64,000 bases of DNA from Koleobacter methoxysyntrophicus (lineage in GTDB: Bacteria; Bacillota; Thermosediminibacteria; Koleobacterales; Koleobacteraceae). The stretch spans positions 2,336,001 to 2,400,000 of the forward strand of contig NZ_CP059066.1 in NCBI RefSeq assembly GCF_017301615.1, in the 5' to 3' direction. Positions 46,308 through 54,895 of the stretch are shown here, in pieces (within the stretch, counting starts at the first letter, position 1; every line of letters begins with the position of its first letter). The notes beneath the pieces are model-generated. The model had not been told where the DNA came from. It ran no database searches and saw only the letters and a list, made by a program, of their open reading frames with translations. The position numbers were made by a program, and so were the translations under genes.

Positions 46308-46910
46308 ATGGATTTGAATTTTATAATACTGCCGTTGATAGGAGCTATTATAGGATGGTCAACAAACAGACTGGCTATAAAGCTAATTTTCAAGCCGGTT
46401 AAACCTGTCAAAATTCCGTTATTGAATATAAAATTTCAGGGGTTAATTCCAAAAAGGAGAAATGAAATCGCTTCAATTATAGGTGATACCATTGAAAGGG
46501 AATTATTATCTGCTGAAGATATTATCAAAGAGACTTCATCACCTCAAATCAAAAGGGAAATTACGTATCTCATCAAAAGCTCTTTATTAGAAAAGATAAA
46601 AGACAAGATCCCTGGATTTTTGCCTTCCGGATTACAGGTATTATTTTTAAATTATATTAAAGCTATAATTGATAAAGAGATCGATTCCTTTGTTCAGGAA
46701 TTAGCAAAAGGTTTTTCCGAACGAATAAAAAGCCGAATCAAAATTGGGCGAATGGTTGAAGAAAAAATAAATAATTATGAATTGCAAGAATTAGAAGAAA
46801 TTATTATAAAATTATCCAATAAGGAACTTAAGTATATAGAGATCTTAGGGGGGGTTATAGGTTTTTTAATAGGCTTTGGCCAAGCGGTTTTAATGCATTA
46901 TATCTACTAA
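46308..46910 (+). CDS. DUF445 family membrane protein (YheB-like)
   Basis: The 200-aa product starts at ATG 46308 after GAGGTG. It begins with a hydrophobic segment and the family block GWSTNRLAIKLIF, followed by LIPKRRNEIASIIGDTIE. The helical middle ends with a second hydrophobic segment (GGVIGFLIGFGQAVLMHYI). DUF445 proteins are membrane-associated with no settled biochemical role. It stands alone between the tRNA operon and thrS. Confidence 0.85.
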   Translation: MDLNFIILPLIGAIIGWSTNRLAIKLIFKPVKPVKIPLLNIKFQGLIPKRRNEIASIIGDTIERELLSAEDIIKETSSPQIKREITYLIKSSLLEKIKDKIPGFLPSGLQVLFLNYIKAIIDKEIDSFVQELAKGFSERIKSRIKIGRMVEEKINNYELQELEEIIIKLSNKELKYIEILGGVIGFLIGFGQAVLMHYIY

Positions 46911-46914
46911 AGGC

Positions 46915-46943
46915 TTGACATTCTATCTGGAGGGATTTATAAT
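46915..46943 (+). promoter_or_regulatory. Consensus promoter of thrS
   Basis: TTGACA (46915-46920), 17-nt spacer, TATAAT (46938-46943), five bases after the DUF445 stop. Confidence 0.88.
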
Positions 46944-47000
46944 ATTGACAAACAATTTCTTTTTATCTTCAGTTCAGGTAAATAATGTGTTATAAAGTAA

Positions 47001-47205
47001 TGATGGGAAGAGTAGATTAGTTTCATATCCTAAAGAGAGGAGGTGCCGCGGCTGAAAGCACCTTCGGATATTGCTAATTGAAAACCACCCCTAAACTTTA
47101 TGGGTAGGTCCCTTAAACCTAAAAGTGGATGATATCTTCATCAAAAAGGGTGGAACCGCGGGAGAAATGCCTCTCGTCCCTAATTAAGGGATGGGAGGTT
47201 TTTTA
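47001..47205 (+). promoter_or_regulatory. T-box riboswitch of thrS (threonine specifier ACC)
   Basis: Stem I begins near GATGGGAAGAGTAGA. A GAAA-ACC-A context at 47084-47086 is the likely Thr specifier. The T-box TGGAACCGCGG is at 47151-47161. The terminator pairs CCTCTCGTCCC (47170-47180) with GGGATGGGAGG (47188-47198), followed by TTTTTT. Uncharged tRNA-Thr should favour read-through into thrS. Confidence 0.92.
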
Positions 47206-47242
47206 CATATAAATATGAATAAAGTGAGGAGGATGACCTAAG

Positions 47243-49162
47243 ATGTCATATGTTAGAGTTACCCTTAAAGATGGTTCTATAAAAGAATATCCACGAAATA
47301 TTACCGCAGTGGATATAGCTAATAGCATCAGCAGGGGCCTTGCAAAAAAAGCAATAGCCGCTAAAATTAATGGTAAGTTAGTAGACCTTAGGACACCCAT
47401 CAAAGAAGATTGCCGCCTTGAAATATTGAGCTTTGAAGATGAGGAAGGGAAACATGTATACAGGCACAGTACAGCACATATTCTTGCTCAGGCTGTTAAA
47501 CGTTTATACCCTAATACAAAATTAGGAATAGGGCCTTCTATTGAAGACGGTTTTTATTATGACTTTGACAGAGAAGAATCATTTACTACCCATGACCTTG
47601 AGAAGATAGAAGATGAGATGCGAGCTATTATTAAAGAAGATATTCCCTTCGAAAAAATGGTTGTCAGGAGAGAAGAAGCAATTAAAATACTGGAAGATAT
47701 GGGGGAAAAATATAAAGTTGAATTGGTGAAAGGCCTGCCTGAAGATGCTGAAATTTCCTTTTACAAACAGGGAAGTTTTATTGACTTATGTGCTGGACCC
47801 CATGTTACTTCAACTGGAAAGATTAAAGCCTTTAAACTGATGAGTGTTGCAGGGGCTTATTGGCGTGGAGACGAAAAAAACAAAATGCTTCAGAGGATAT
47901 ATGGGACTGCTTTTAATAAGAAGGAAGAACTGGAAAATTATTTGCACCGCATAGAAGAAGCGAAAAAAAGGGACCATAGGAAGTTGGGCAAAGAGCTTGA
48001 CCTATTCAGCCTGCATGAAGAAGGCCCCGGCTTTCCGTTTTTTCATCCTAAAGGGATGATTATTAGAAACATATTAGAAGATTTCTGGAGAAGGGAACAT
48101 AAAAAAAGAGGTTATCAGGAGGTAAAAACTCCTATTATCTTGCATGAGAATCTGTGGAAACAATCGGGCCATTGGGATCATTATAAAGAGAATATGTATT
48201 TTACAACTATAGATGATGAAGGATATGCCGTTAAACCAATGAATTGTCCCGGGGGTATGTTGCTTTATAAACGGAAAATGCACAGTTACAGAGAGTTGCC
48301 TTTAAGGCTTGCCGAACTGGGATTGGTACACAGACATGAACTCTCTGGTGTACTGCACGGCTTAATGCGTGTAAGGTGTTTTACCCAGGATGATGCTCAT
48401 ATATTTATGCTCCCATCGCAGATTACTGAGGAGATAATCGGTGTTATAGATTTGGTAGATTACTTTTATAAGATTTTTGGCTTCAATTACCGTGTAGAAT
48501 TAAGTACAAGACCGGAAAATTCGATGGGATCAGATGAAATGTGGGAAAAGGCTACTAATGCCTTAAAGGAAGCCCTAGATATTAAAGGAATTGATTATAA
48601 AGTTAACGAAGGAGATGGGGCATTTTACGGGCCCAAGATAGACTTTCATCTTGAAGATAGTATAGGCAGGACATGGCAGTGCGGTACAATTCAACTGGAT
48701 TTTCAAATGCCGGAGAGATTTGACCTTACTTATATAGGCCAGGACGGGGAGAAACACAGACCTGTTATGATTCACAGGGTTATATTTGGCAGTATTGAAC
48801 GTTTTATCGGGATTCTTATTGAACATTTTGCCGGTGCCTTTCCATTATGGCTTGCCCCTGTCCAGGTCAAGGTCATCCCTATAACTGACAAACACCATGA
48901 ATATGCAAATAAAGTGGCGAATATGCTTGAACAAAAAGATATCCGAGTTGAAGTAGATTATAGAAATGAAAAAGTTGGGTATAAGATCAGAGAAGCACAA
49001 CTTGAAAAGATCCCCTACATGCTGATTGTCGGTGATAAAGAAGAGGCAGAAGGAACCGTATCTATTAGGGCCAGAAAAGAAGGTGATATTGGTACAGAAA
49101 GGATGGATAGCTTTATAAATAAGCTTATGAACGAGATAGCCGATAAATCAAATCTTAGTTGA
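47243..49162 (+). CDS. thrS: Threonyl-tRNA synthetase
   Basis: Charges tRNA-Thr, controlled by the T-box just upstream. The 639-aa product has TGS, editing (HSTAHILAQAVKRLYP; SFIDLCAGPHV) and class II catalytic domains (KPMNCPGGMLLYK, RHELSGVLHGLMRVR, GSIERFIGILIEH), plus an anticodon-binding C-terminus. ATG follows GAGGAGG. Length is typical. Confidence 0.98.
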   Translation: MSYVRVTLKDGSIKEYPRNITAVDIANSISRGLAKKAIAAKINGKLVDLRTPIKEDCRLEILSFEDEEGKHVYRHSTAHILAQAVKRLYPNTKLGIGPSIEDGFYYDFDREESFTTHDLEKIEDEMRAIIKEDIPFEKMVVRREEAIKILEDMGEKYKVELVKGLPEDAEISFYKQGSFIDLCAGPHVTSTGKIKAFKLMSVAGAYWRGDEKNKMLQRIYGTAFNKKEELENYLHRIEEAKKRDHRKLGKELDLFSLHEEGPGFPFFHPKGMIIRNILEDFWRREHKKRGYQEVKTPIILHENLWKQSGHWDHYKENMYFTTIDDEGYAVKPMNCPGGMLLYKRKMHSYRELPLRLAELGLVHRHELSGVLHGLMRVRCFTQDDAHIFMLPSQITEEIIGVIDLVDYFYKIFGFNYRVELSTRPENSMGSDEMWEKATNALKEALDIKGIDYKVNEGDGAFYGPKIDFHLEDSIGRTWQCGTIQLDFQMPERFDLTYIGQDGEKHRPVMIHRVIFGSIERFIGILIEHFAGAFPLWLAPVQVKVIPITDKHHEYANKVANMLEQKDIRVEVDYRNEKVGYKIREAQLEKIPYMLIVGDKEEAEGTVSIRARKEGDIGTERMDSFINKLMNEIADKSNLS

Positions 49163-49188
49163 CATTTTTTATAAAAATATGGTATACT
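49159..49188 (+). promoter_or_regulatory. Promoter of infC-rpmI-rplT, overlapping the thrS stop
   Basis: TTGACA (49159-49164) contains the thrS TGA; 18-nt spacer; TATACT (49183-49188). Confidence 0.75.
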
Positions 49189-49221
49189 GATTACGGTTAA
49201 ATTTAATAAGACCAAAATAAA

Positions 49222-49338
49222 GCAGAAGAATTCCCTTCTCACCTTATGGTTTTTTTGATCATAGGGTTAATATTTGGAGATTTCCATTTTTCAAGAGTTT
49301 GACGGGTTAATTACTTCTGCCCGTCTTGATTTTTTTTA
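49222..49338 (+). promoter_or_regulatory. L20-type leader with terminator upstream of infC
   Basis: GCAGAAG (49222-49228) can pair locally (AGAAG with CTTCT at 49235-49239) or over long range with CTTCTGC (49314-49320). That long-range partner lies in the loop of the terminator GACGGG (49301-49306)/CCCGTC (49320-49325), which has a T-run to about 49338. This resembles the known L20-dependent leader of Firmicutes infC operons. Confidence 0.75.
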
Positions 49339-49357
49339 TAACCGGAGGTGAAAAAAC

Positions 49358-49876
49358 ATTAGCAAAGACCTTTTGATTAACGAACAAATAAAAGATAAAG
49401 AAATTCGGGTTATTGACAGTAATGGGGAACAAATAGGAATAATGCCCATTAAAAAAGCATTGAAATTAGCCCAGGAGAAACAATTAGATCTGGTAAAGGT
49501 GGCTCCCCAGGCCAAACCGCCTGTATGTCGAATAATGGATTACGGGAAATATAAATATGAACAGAGTAAGAAGGAGAAGGAAGCCCGTAAAAAACAGAAG
49601 ATTATCAATATAAAAGAGATCAGAATGAGCCCAAAAATAGAGGAACATGATTTTCAGGTTAGGGTTCGCAATGCTCAAAGATTTATTAATGATGGAGATA
49701 AGGTAAAGGTTACTATTCGTTTTAGAGGTAGAGAAATAGCCCATACCGATTTAGGCCAGGAAGTACTGGAAAAAATGGCCGAGGAATTAAGAGATATTGC
49801 TATAGTGGAGAAAAAGCCGAAAGTAGAAGGTAAAAACATGGTAATGATCTTAAGCCCTAAGCAAGAACAGCAATGA
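49358..49876 (+). CDS. infC: Translation initiation factor IF-3, ATT start
   Basis: Keeps ribosomal subunits apart and checks the start codon. ATT at 49358-49360 is taken as start, since it lies 7-8 nt after GGAGGTG and gives the conserved [18 protein letters not shown]; the TTG at 49373 is too far from the site. The 172-aa product has [19 protein letters not shown] and a C-domain with [10 protein letters not shown] non-canonical start is a known IF3 self-control device. Confidence 0.93.
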   Translation: MSKDLLINEQIKDKEIRVIDSNGEQIGIMPIKKALKLAQEKQLDLVKVAPQAKPPVCRIMDYGKYKYEQSKKEKEARKKQKIINIKEIRMSPKIEEHDFQVRVRNAQRFINDGDKVKVTIRFRGREIAHTDLGQEVLEKMAEELRDIAIVEKKPKVEGKNMVMILSPKQEQQ

Positions 49877-49892
49877 AAGGAGTTGGTTTAAC

Positions 49893-50090
49893 ATGCCAAA
49901 AATGAAGACCCATAGAGGTGCAGCAAAGAGATTCAAAATAACAAAAAACGGGAAAATAAAGAGGGCAAAAGCATATAAAAGTCATATATTGACGAAAAAA
50001 GATGCCAAAAGGAAAAGAGGCTTAAAAAAACCGGGATTAGTGAGTCCCGCAGATAAAAAACGTATCAAGGAACTTTTACCTTATAGCTAA
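49893..50090 (+). CDS. rpmI: 50S ribosomal protein L35
   Basis: The 65-aa basic product has [20 protein letters not shown] and a [17 protein letters not shown] block. Its ATG follows GAAAGGAG. Standard infC-rpmI-rplT order. Confidence 0.97.
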   Translation: MPKMKTHRGAAKRFKITKNGKIKRAKAYKSHILTKKDAKRKRGLKKPGLVSPADKKRIKELLPYS

Positions 50091-50121
50091 ACTATAAAAT
50101 ATACCAGGGAGGTTGAATAAA

Positions 50122-50475
50122 ATGCCCAGAGTCAAAAGAGGTGTAACAGCCCGTAAAAGACATAAAAAGATTCTAAAATTAGCAAAAGGTTACAGAGGAG
50201 CTAAAAGTAAATTATTCAGGCCAGCTAATCAGGCCGTAATGAAGTCTCTGTATTATGCTTATGTAGGACGAAAATTAAGGAAAAGGGATTTTAGAAAATT
50301 ATGGATATCAAGAATAAATGCTGCTGCCAGGGCAAATGGATTATCATACAGTAGATTTATCAATGGCCTAAAACAGGCGGGTGTCCAGATAAACAGGAAA
50401 ATGTTAGCCGATCTGGCGGTTAATGACACAAAAGCCTTTGGTGAACTGGTTGAAGTTGCAAAAAGTAAATTGTAA
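50122..50475 (+). CDS. rplT: 50S ribosomal protein L20
   Basis: Assembly protein of the 50S subunit and, in Firmicutes, repressor of this operon through its leader. ATG 50122 (117 aa) follows [24 protein letters not shown] and [17 protein letters not shown] are diagnostic. Confidence 0.97.
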   Translation: MPRVKRGVTARKRHKKILKLAKGYRGAKSKLFRPANQAVMKSLYYAYVGRKLRKRDFRKLWISRINAAARANGLSYSRFINGLKQAGVQINRKMLADLAVNDTKAFGELVEVAKSKL

Positions 50476-50483
50476 AGTAAGTC

Positions 50484-50512
50484 AAAAAAAGCAGCATTTG
50501 TTGCTTTTTTTG
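50484..50512 (+). terminator. Terminator after rplT
   Basis: An A-rich AAAAAAAGCA arm pairs with TGCTTTTTTT, forming a hairpin whose 3' arm is the T-run. Confidence 0.75.
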
Positions 50513-50564
50513 GAATTTTTATGGAGGATTTTCAAAGAAAGGGCAAATACTAATACAAGTGAGG

Positions 50565-50606
50565 GCTATTAATCTATTTTGAAAATAGGGGATGATAGCT
50601 ATTAAT
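50565..50606 (+). other. Nested palindromes and direct repeat at the ktrB start
   Basis: CTATTTT (50574-50580) and AAAATAG (50582-50588) form a palindrome. GCTAT (50565-50569) and ATAGC (50595-50599) can close around it, enclosing AGGGG and the ATG at 50592. GCTATTAAT also occurs twice (50565-50573, 50598-50606). Could hide the start region; untested. Confidence 0.4.
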
Positions 50607-51950
50607 TTAATGAAATCCAGACATAATATAATTCAGCTTAAACCCACCCAGGTATTAGCCCTCGGTTTTGCGGGAATTATCTTTATAGGCACATTAATAT
50701 TAAATTTGCCAATTGCAACGGTTAGTCGCCAATCTCCTGGTTTTATAAATGCCTTATTTACAGCAACTTCTGCTGTATGTGTTACTGGCTTGGTAGTGGT
50801 TGATACCGGTACGTATTGGTCTACTTTAGGCCAGGTAGTTATTTTAATACTCATCCAAGTAGGCGGTCTAGGCATTATGACTATGGCTACTATGGTGTTT
50901 TTGCTTTTAGGAAAGAGGATTACATTAAGAGAAAGGCTTGTTATACAGGAGGCTTTAAACCAGTTTTCAATTGCCGGCGTAGTAAGACTTGTGAGATATA
51001 TATTGTTTTTAACTTTTATTGTTGAAACCTCTGGTGCTTTATTATTGTCCTTTAGATTTATTCCAAAATATGGAATGATAAGAGGGTTGTACTACAGTAT
51101 TTTTCATTCTATTTCAGCTTTTAATAATGCCGGTTTTGATTTAATTGGAGGCTTTAAGAGTTTTACGCCGTTCAAGCAGGATATATGGGTAAATCTTGTA
51201 ATTATGGGGCTGATAATATTAGGGGGATTAGGTTTTACAGTAATAATAGACCTTATTCACCACAGGAATCTGAACAGAGTATCCCTGCATTCGAAACTGG
51301 TTTTACTTTTAACTTTTAGCTTGCTTATTTTAGGTTTTTCCACTATATTCTTTCTCGAATTCAATAATCCCGATACCCTAAAACCCCTTCCCCTTATAGG
51401 GAAGATAACGGCTTCTATGTTCCATTCAGTTACACCGAGAACCGCAGGTTTTAATACACTGCCGACGGAAAAATTAAATACAGCTACCCAATTTTTTACT
51501 ATGCTTTTTATGTTTATCGGTGGTTCTCCAGGTTCAACAGCCGGAGGAATAAAAACGACTACATTTGGAGCTATAATAATAACCGTTTGGTCGATCATTA
51601 GAGGTCGAAGTGATGCAGTCATTTTCAAAAAGACTATTCCGTCGTTTATTATATATAAATCCCTTTCTATTATCATTATAGCCTTAGTTTTAATTTCAGT
51701 TATAACAATGATCCTCACAATTACCGAAAAAGCTGATTTTATGTCGGTTATTTTTGAAGTTTTTTCTGCTTTTGGTACTGTAGGGCTTTCCCTTGGTTTA
51801 ACCCCCGAACTATCTCCGGCGGGAAAAATTTTGATAATATTAACCATGTTTTCCGGTAGAGTAGGGCCATTAACCCTTGCTTTAGCCTTCAGCGTTAGGA
51901 GGAAGAAGGTAACTATTAAGTATCCGGAAGAGAAGATTCTGGTAGGATAA
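50592..51950 (+). CDS. ktrB: Potassium uptake membrane subunit KtrB/TrkH family
   Basis: Ion-conducting subunit of a Ktr/Trk system. The 452-aa protein has four pore repeats with filter-like stretches: TSAVCVTGLVVVDTGTYW, SISAFNNAGFDLIGG, SVTPRTAGFNTLP and SAFGTVGLSLGLTP. Start is uncertain: ATG 50592 sits almost on AGGGG, while in-frame ATG 50610 is distant from it. It pairs with the RCK protein downstream. Confidence 0.92.
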   Translation: MIAINLMKSRHNIIQLKPTQVLALGFAGIIFIGTLILNLPIATVSRQSPGFINALFTATSAVCVTGLVVVDTGTYWSTLGQVVILILIQVGGLGIMTMATMVFLLLGKRITLRERLVIQEALNQFSIAGVVRLVRYILFLTFIVETSGALLLSFRFIPKYGMIRGLYYSIFHSISAFNNAGFDLIGGFKSFTPFKQDIWVNLVIMGLIILGGLGFTVIIDLIHHRNLNRVSLHSKLVLLLTFSLLILGFSTIFFLEFNNPDTLKPLPLIGKITASMFHSVTPRTAGFNTLPTEKLNTATQFFTMLFMFIGGSPGSTAGGIKTTTFGAIIITVWSIIRGRSDAVIFKKTIPSFIIYKSLSIIIIALVLISVITMILTITEKADFMSVIFEVFSAFGTVGLSLGLTPELSPAGKILIILTMFSGRVGPLTLALAFSVRRKKVTIKYPEEKILVG

Positions 51951-51964
51951 AAAGAGGTGAAATA

Positions 51965-52621
51965 ATGAGACAGTTTGCAGTTATAGGTTTAGGTAGATTC
52001 GGTTCAAGTGTAGCTAGAACATTGTACAATTTAGGGTATGATGTCCTAGGTATAGATTCTAGTGAAGAAAAGACCCAGGCCATGGTCGATAGTGTAACCC
52101 ATGCCGTAACTGCTGATGGCACAGATGAGCATACATTAAAGGCCCTAGGTATTAGAAACTTCGATGTTGTCATTGTAAGTATCGGCCAGGACATACAGGC
52201 CAGTATTCTTGTTACCCTTATTTTAAAGGAATTAGGTGTTAAACATGTTGTTGCAAAAGCGCAAAATGACCTTCATGGCAAGGTATTATATAAGATAGGT
52301 GCTGACAGGGTAGTTTTCCCAGAAAGGGATATGGGGATGAGGGTTGCTCATAATCTGGTTTCTTCGAATATCTTAGATTATATTGAATTAGCCCCCGATT
52401 TTAGTATTGTCGAGGTTGCAGCTGTTCCTGAATGGTATAATAAAACTTTAAGGGAATTGAACATGAGAACGAAATATGGATTAAACGTTATGGCAATTAA
52501 AAATAACGGTAATATAAATATATCCCCGAAGGCAGATGATGTAGTCGGTGAAGGAGACATTTTAATTGTTATCGGATCAAATGATGATATTAAGAAGATA
52601 GAAAAATTAGGTGAAAAATAA
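51965..52621 (+). CDS. ktrA: Potassium uptake regulatory subunit KtrA (RCK domains)
   Basis: Cytosolic gating ring for KtrB. The 218-aa product has RCK_N with the nucleotide motif VIGLGRFGSSVARTL and an acidic loop GIDSSEEK. RCK_C follows (about 140-218). ATG follows AAAGAGGTGA; it overlaps the next gene by one base (TAATG). Confidence 0.93.
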   Translation: MRQFAVIGLGRFGSSVARTLYNLGYDVLGIDSSEEKTQAMVDSVTHAVTADGTDEHTLKALGIRNFDVVIVSIGQDIQASILVTLILKELGVKHVVAKAQNDLHGKVLYKIGADRVVFPERDMGMRVAHNLVSSNILDYIELAPDFSIVEVAAVPEWYNKTLRELNMRTKYGLNVMAIKNNGNINISPKADDVVGEGDILIVIGSNDDIKKIEKLGEK

Positions 52622-53433
52622 TGAATATTTATGACGTAAATAGACATAGCAGGGTAATCAAGCAAATAATAAATTTAAACCGTCGAACTTACAGGGATAA
52701 AAAGGGTCTCTTTTTTGTTGAAGGGGAAAGGATACTAGAGGAAGCCATAAATTCAGATTATAAAATAAAGTACTTAATTTGCAGTCAAAGTTATGTTAAA
52801 AAAAAGAATCACAAATTAATTGATAGGTTAATTTATAAAGGATTAAACATATATGTCATAGATGATAAACTTATGGAAGAAATATCAGACACTGTTACCC
52901 CACAGGGGATAATTGCAGTTGTAGAGAAAAAGATAATACATGTGGAAAGTGTTTTAAACTCATCTGCGAATCATTTTTTACTAATCGTTGATGGAGTTAG
53001 GGACCCAGGGAATCTGGGTACTATAATACGAACAGCCCATGCATGTGGTGTGAATGGAGTGTTTTTAATTAAAGGTACCGTTGACCAGTTTAATCCGAAA
53101 GTCTTGCGTTCTGCTGCAGGTTCGATATTTCATGTTCCCGTACTAATGCTAGATGATACTGAACAGATAATAATTGATTTAAAAAAGGCGGGAATCAATG
53201 TAATAATTTCTCATTTGCAAGGAGATAAATATCCTTTTAACGTAGATTTGAAAGAACCTATAGCAATTGTTGTAGGGAATGAAGCTTTTGGAGTGAACCC
53301 GAAACTTGCTGATATATGTAATAATTTAGTAAAAATTCCCATGCCCGGAAATGCTGAATCATTAAATGTTGCTGTTGCTGCCGGTATTTTAATGTATGAA
53401 GTAGTTAGACAGAGGCTGATAGGTATCTTGTAA
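52621..53433 (+). CDS. TrmH/SpoU-family 23S rRNA 2'-O-methyltransferase
   Basis: SPOUT methyltransferase. The 270-aa product has an N-terminal L30e-like substrate-binding domain (KGLFFVEGERILEEA) and a knotted C-domain with DGVRDPGNLGTIIRTAHACG, VVGNEAFGV and the SAM-site block PMPGNAESLNVAVAAGI. Position just before pheS matches Bacillus ysgA. Exact nucleotide target is not known from sequence. Confidence 0.9.
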   Translation: MNIYDVNRHSRVIKQIINLNRRTYRDKKGLFFVEGERILEEAINSDYKIKYLICSQSYVKKKNHKLIDRLIYKGLNIYVIDDKLMEEISDTVTPQGIIAVVEKKIIHVESVLNSSANHFLLIVDGVRDPGNLGTIIRTAHACGVNGVFLIKGTVDQFNPKVLRSAAGSIFHVPVLMLDDTEQIIIDLKKAGINVIISHLQGDKYPFNVDLKEPIAIVVGNEAFGVNPKLADICNNLVKIPMPGNAESLNVAVAAGILMYEVVRQRLIGIL

Positions 53434-53456
53434 TAGACCACTAAATATGTTATAAT
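53428..53456 (+). promoter_or_regulatory. Promoter of pheST, overlapping the methyltransferase stop
   Basis: TTGTAA (53428-53433) contains the upstream TAA stop; 17-nt spacer; TATAAT (53451-53456). Confidence 0.7.
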
Positions 53457-53476
53457 TACTACAAATCCTAAAGAAA

Positions 53477-53514
53477 GGGTGTGTTTATTGAGTGCTCACC
53501 CCTGATTTTTTTTG
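53477..53514 (+). other. Terminator-like hairpin early in the pheST leader
   Basis: GGGTG (53477-53481) and CACCC (53497-53501) form a short GC stem followed by CTGATTTTTTTT. It lies about 15 nt after the expected transcript start and about 90 nt before the T-box, so it is extra to the normal T-box terminator. Confidence 0.45.
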
Positions 53515-53600
53515 GAATATCTTTGAGGCCACTGGTTCTATAACTGCTTATCTTATTTACAGGCAGTTGATCATACAATAGGATTTACGGGCTAAAGGTA

Positions 53601-53835
53601 ATGATGGAGAGGAGTAGACAAACTCCTGTTTTGCAGGGAAAAAATGCCATTGACTGAAAGCATTTTTAAACAGGGTTGTCGAAATTCACTCCTGAACTGT
53701 AGGCTGAAAGCAGCAGTAGGCCGGACCGGGTATGACCGTTATATCATGCACTAAAGAGGGTTTAGTAACATAAACCTATTAGGGTGGTACCGCGGAGCAT
53801 AGCCTTCGTCCCTTCAGGGATGAAGGCTTTAAAAA
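53601..53835 (+). promoter_or_regulatory. T-box riboswitch of pheST (phenylalanine specifier TTC)
   Basis: Stem I starts near GGAGAGGAGTAGACAAAC. The specifier TTC is at 53685-53687, followed by A. The T-box TGGTACCGCGG is at 53785-53795. The terminator pairs GCCTTCGTCCC (53802-53812) with GGGATGAAGGC (53817-53827), then TTTAAAAATTTT. Confidence 0.93.
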
Positions 53836-53857
53836 TTTTACAGAAAGGGGTTTTATA

Positions 53858-54877
53858 ATGAGGGACGAATTGAAAAAAATAAAGGATAGAGCAGAAACAG
53901 CCTTAGCTAATGCTGAAAATTTTGAAGAATTAGAAAAAATAAGGATAGAATATTTAGGGAAAAAGGGCAAACTAACCCAGGTATTAAGAGGAATGGGAAA
54001 ACTTCCTCCGGAGGAAAGGCCTTTGATAGGACAGCTGGCAAACCAAATAAGGGAGGAGTTAGAAAATCAGATTGAAGATGTAAAAAAAGAGATTAAAGAA
54101 AAAGAGAAACATGCAAAACTTAAACAAGAGGTTATAGATATAACTATTCCCGGAAGAAAATATAATATTGGTAAAAAACATCCATTAACCCTTATTTTAG
54201 AGGATATAAAAGGATTTTTTATCGGTATGGGATATGAAGTTGTTGAAGGGCCCGAAATTGAACTAGATTATTATAACTTTGAAGCCCTTAATATCCCGGA
54301 AAATCATCCGGCAAGGGATATGCAGGATACCTTTTATATAAACGATAAAATTCTTCTAAGGACTCAGACATCTCCCGTTCAGGTGAGGGTTATGGAAAAG
54401 ACATCACCACCATTAAGAATTATCGCTCCGGGCAGGGTATATCGTTCAGATGAAGTAGATGCTACCCATTCACCGATGTTTCATCAAGTTGAAGTGCTGG
54501 CAGTAGACGAAAATCTTTCCCTCGGGGACCTTAAGGGGACCCTCATAGCCTTTGCAAGACACCTTTTCGGAGAAGATAGGGGAGTTCGGTTTAGACCCAG
54601 CTATTTCCCTTTTACAGAACCCAGTGCGGAACTTGATATATCGTGTATAGCATGTAATGGGGCAGGTTGTAGGTTGTGTAAATATTCCGGATGGCTTGAA
54701 ATATTGGGATGCGGAATGGTTAATCCAAAAGTCTTAGAAATAGTCGGTTATGACCCTGAAAAAGTAAGCGGATTTGCTGCAGGGATGGGGGTAGAGCGCA
54801 TAGCTCTATTAAAATACGGCATCGACGATATGAGGCTTTTTTTTGAAAATGACCTGAGATTTCTATATCAATTTTAA
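53858..54877 (+). CDS. pheS: Phenylalanyl-tRNA synthetase alpha subunit
   Basis: Class II catalytic subunit of the (alpha-beta)2 enzyme. The 339-aa product has an N-terminal coiled coil (1-85) and a catalytic core with GMGYEVVEGPEIELDYYNF, HPARDMQDTFYI, GRVYRSDEVDATHSPMFHQ and the cysteine-rich CIACNGAGCRLCKYSG. ATG follows AAAGGGG. The T-box upstream matches its amino acid. Confidence 0.97.
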   Translation: MRDELKKIKDRAETALANAENFEELEKIRIEYLGKKGKLTQVLRGMGKLPPEERPLIGQLANQIREELENQIEDVKKEIKEKEKHAKLKQEVIDITIPGRKYNIGKKHPLTLILEDIKGFFIGMGYEVVEGPEIELDYYNFEALNIPENHPARDMQDTFYINDKILLRTQTSPVQVRVMEKTSPPLRIIAPGRVYRSDEVDATHSPMFHQVEVLAVDENLSLGDLKGTLIAFARHLFGEDRGVRFRPSYFPFTEPSAELDISCIACNGAGCRLCKYSGWLEILGCGMVNPKVLEIVGYDPEKVSGFAAGMGVERIALLKYGIDDMRLFFENDLRFLYQF

Positions 54878-54895
54878 TGAACAGGAGGGAACAAT

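Noticed and set aside
51257..51847. Long minus-strand open frame (196 aa) inside ktrB
   Set aside because: Antisense shadow of a hydrophobic membrane gene, no start signal.
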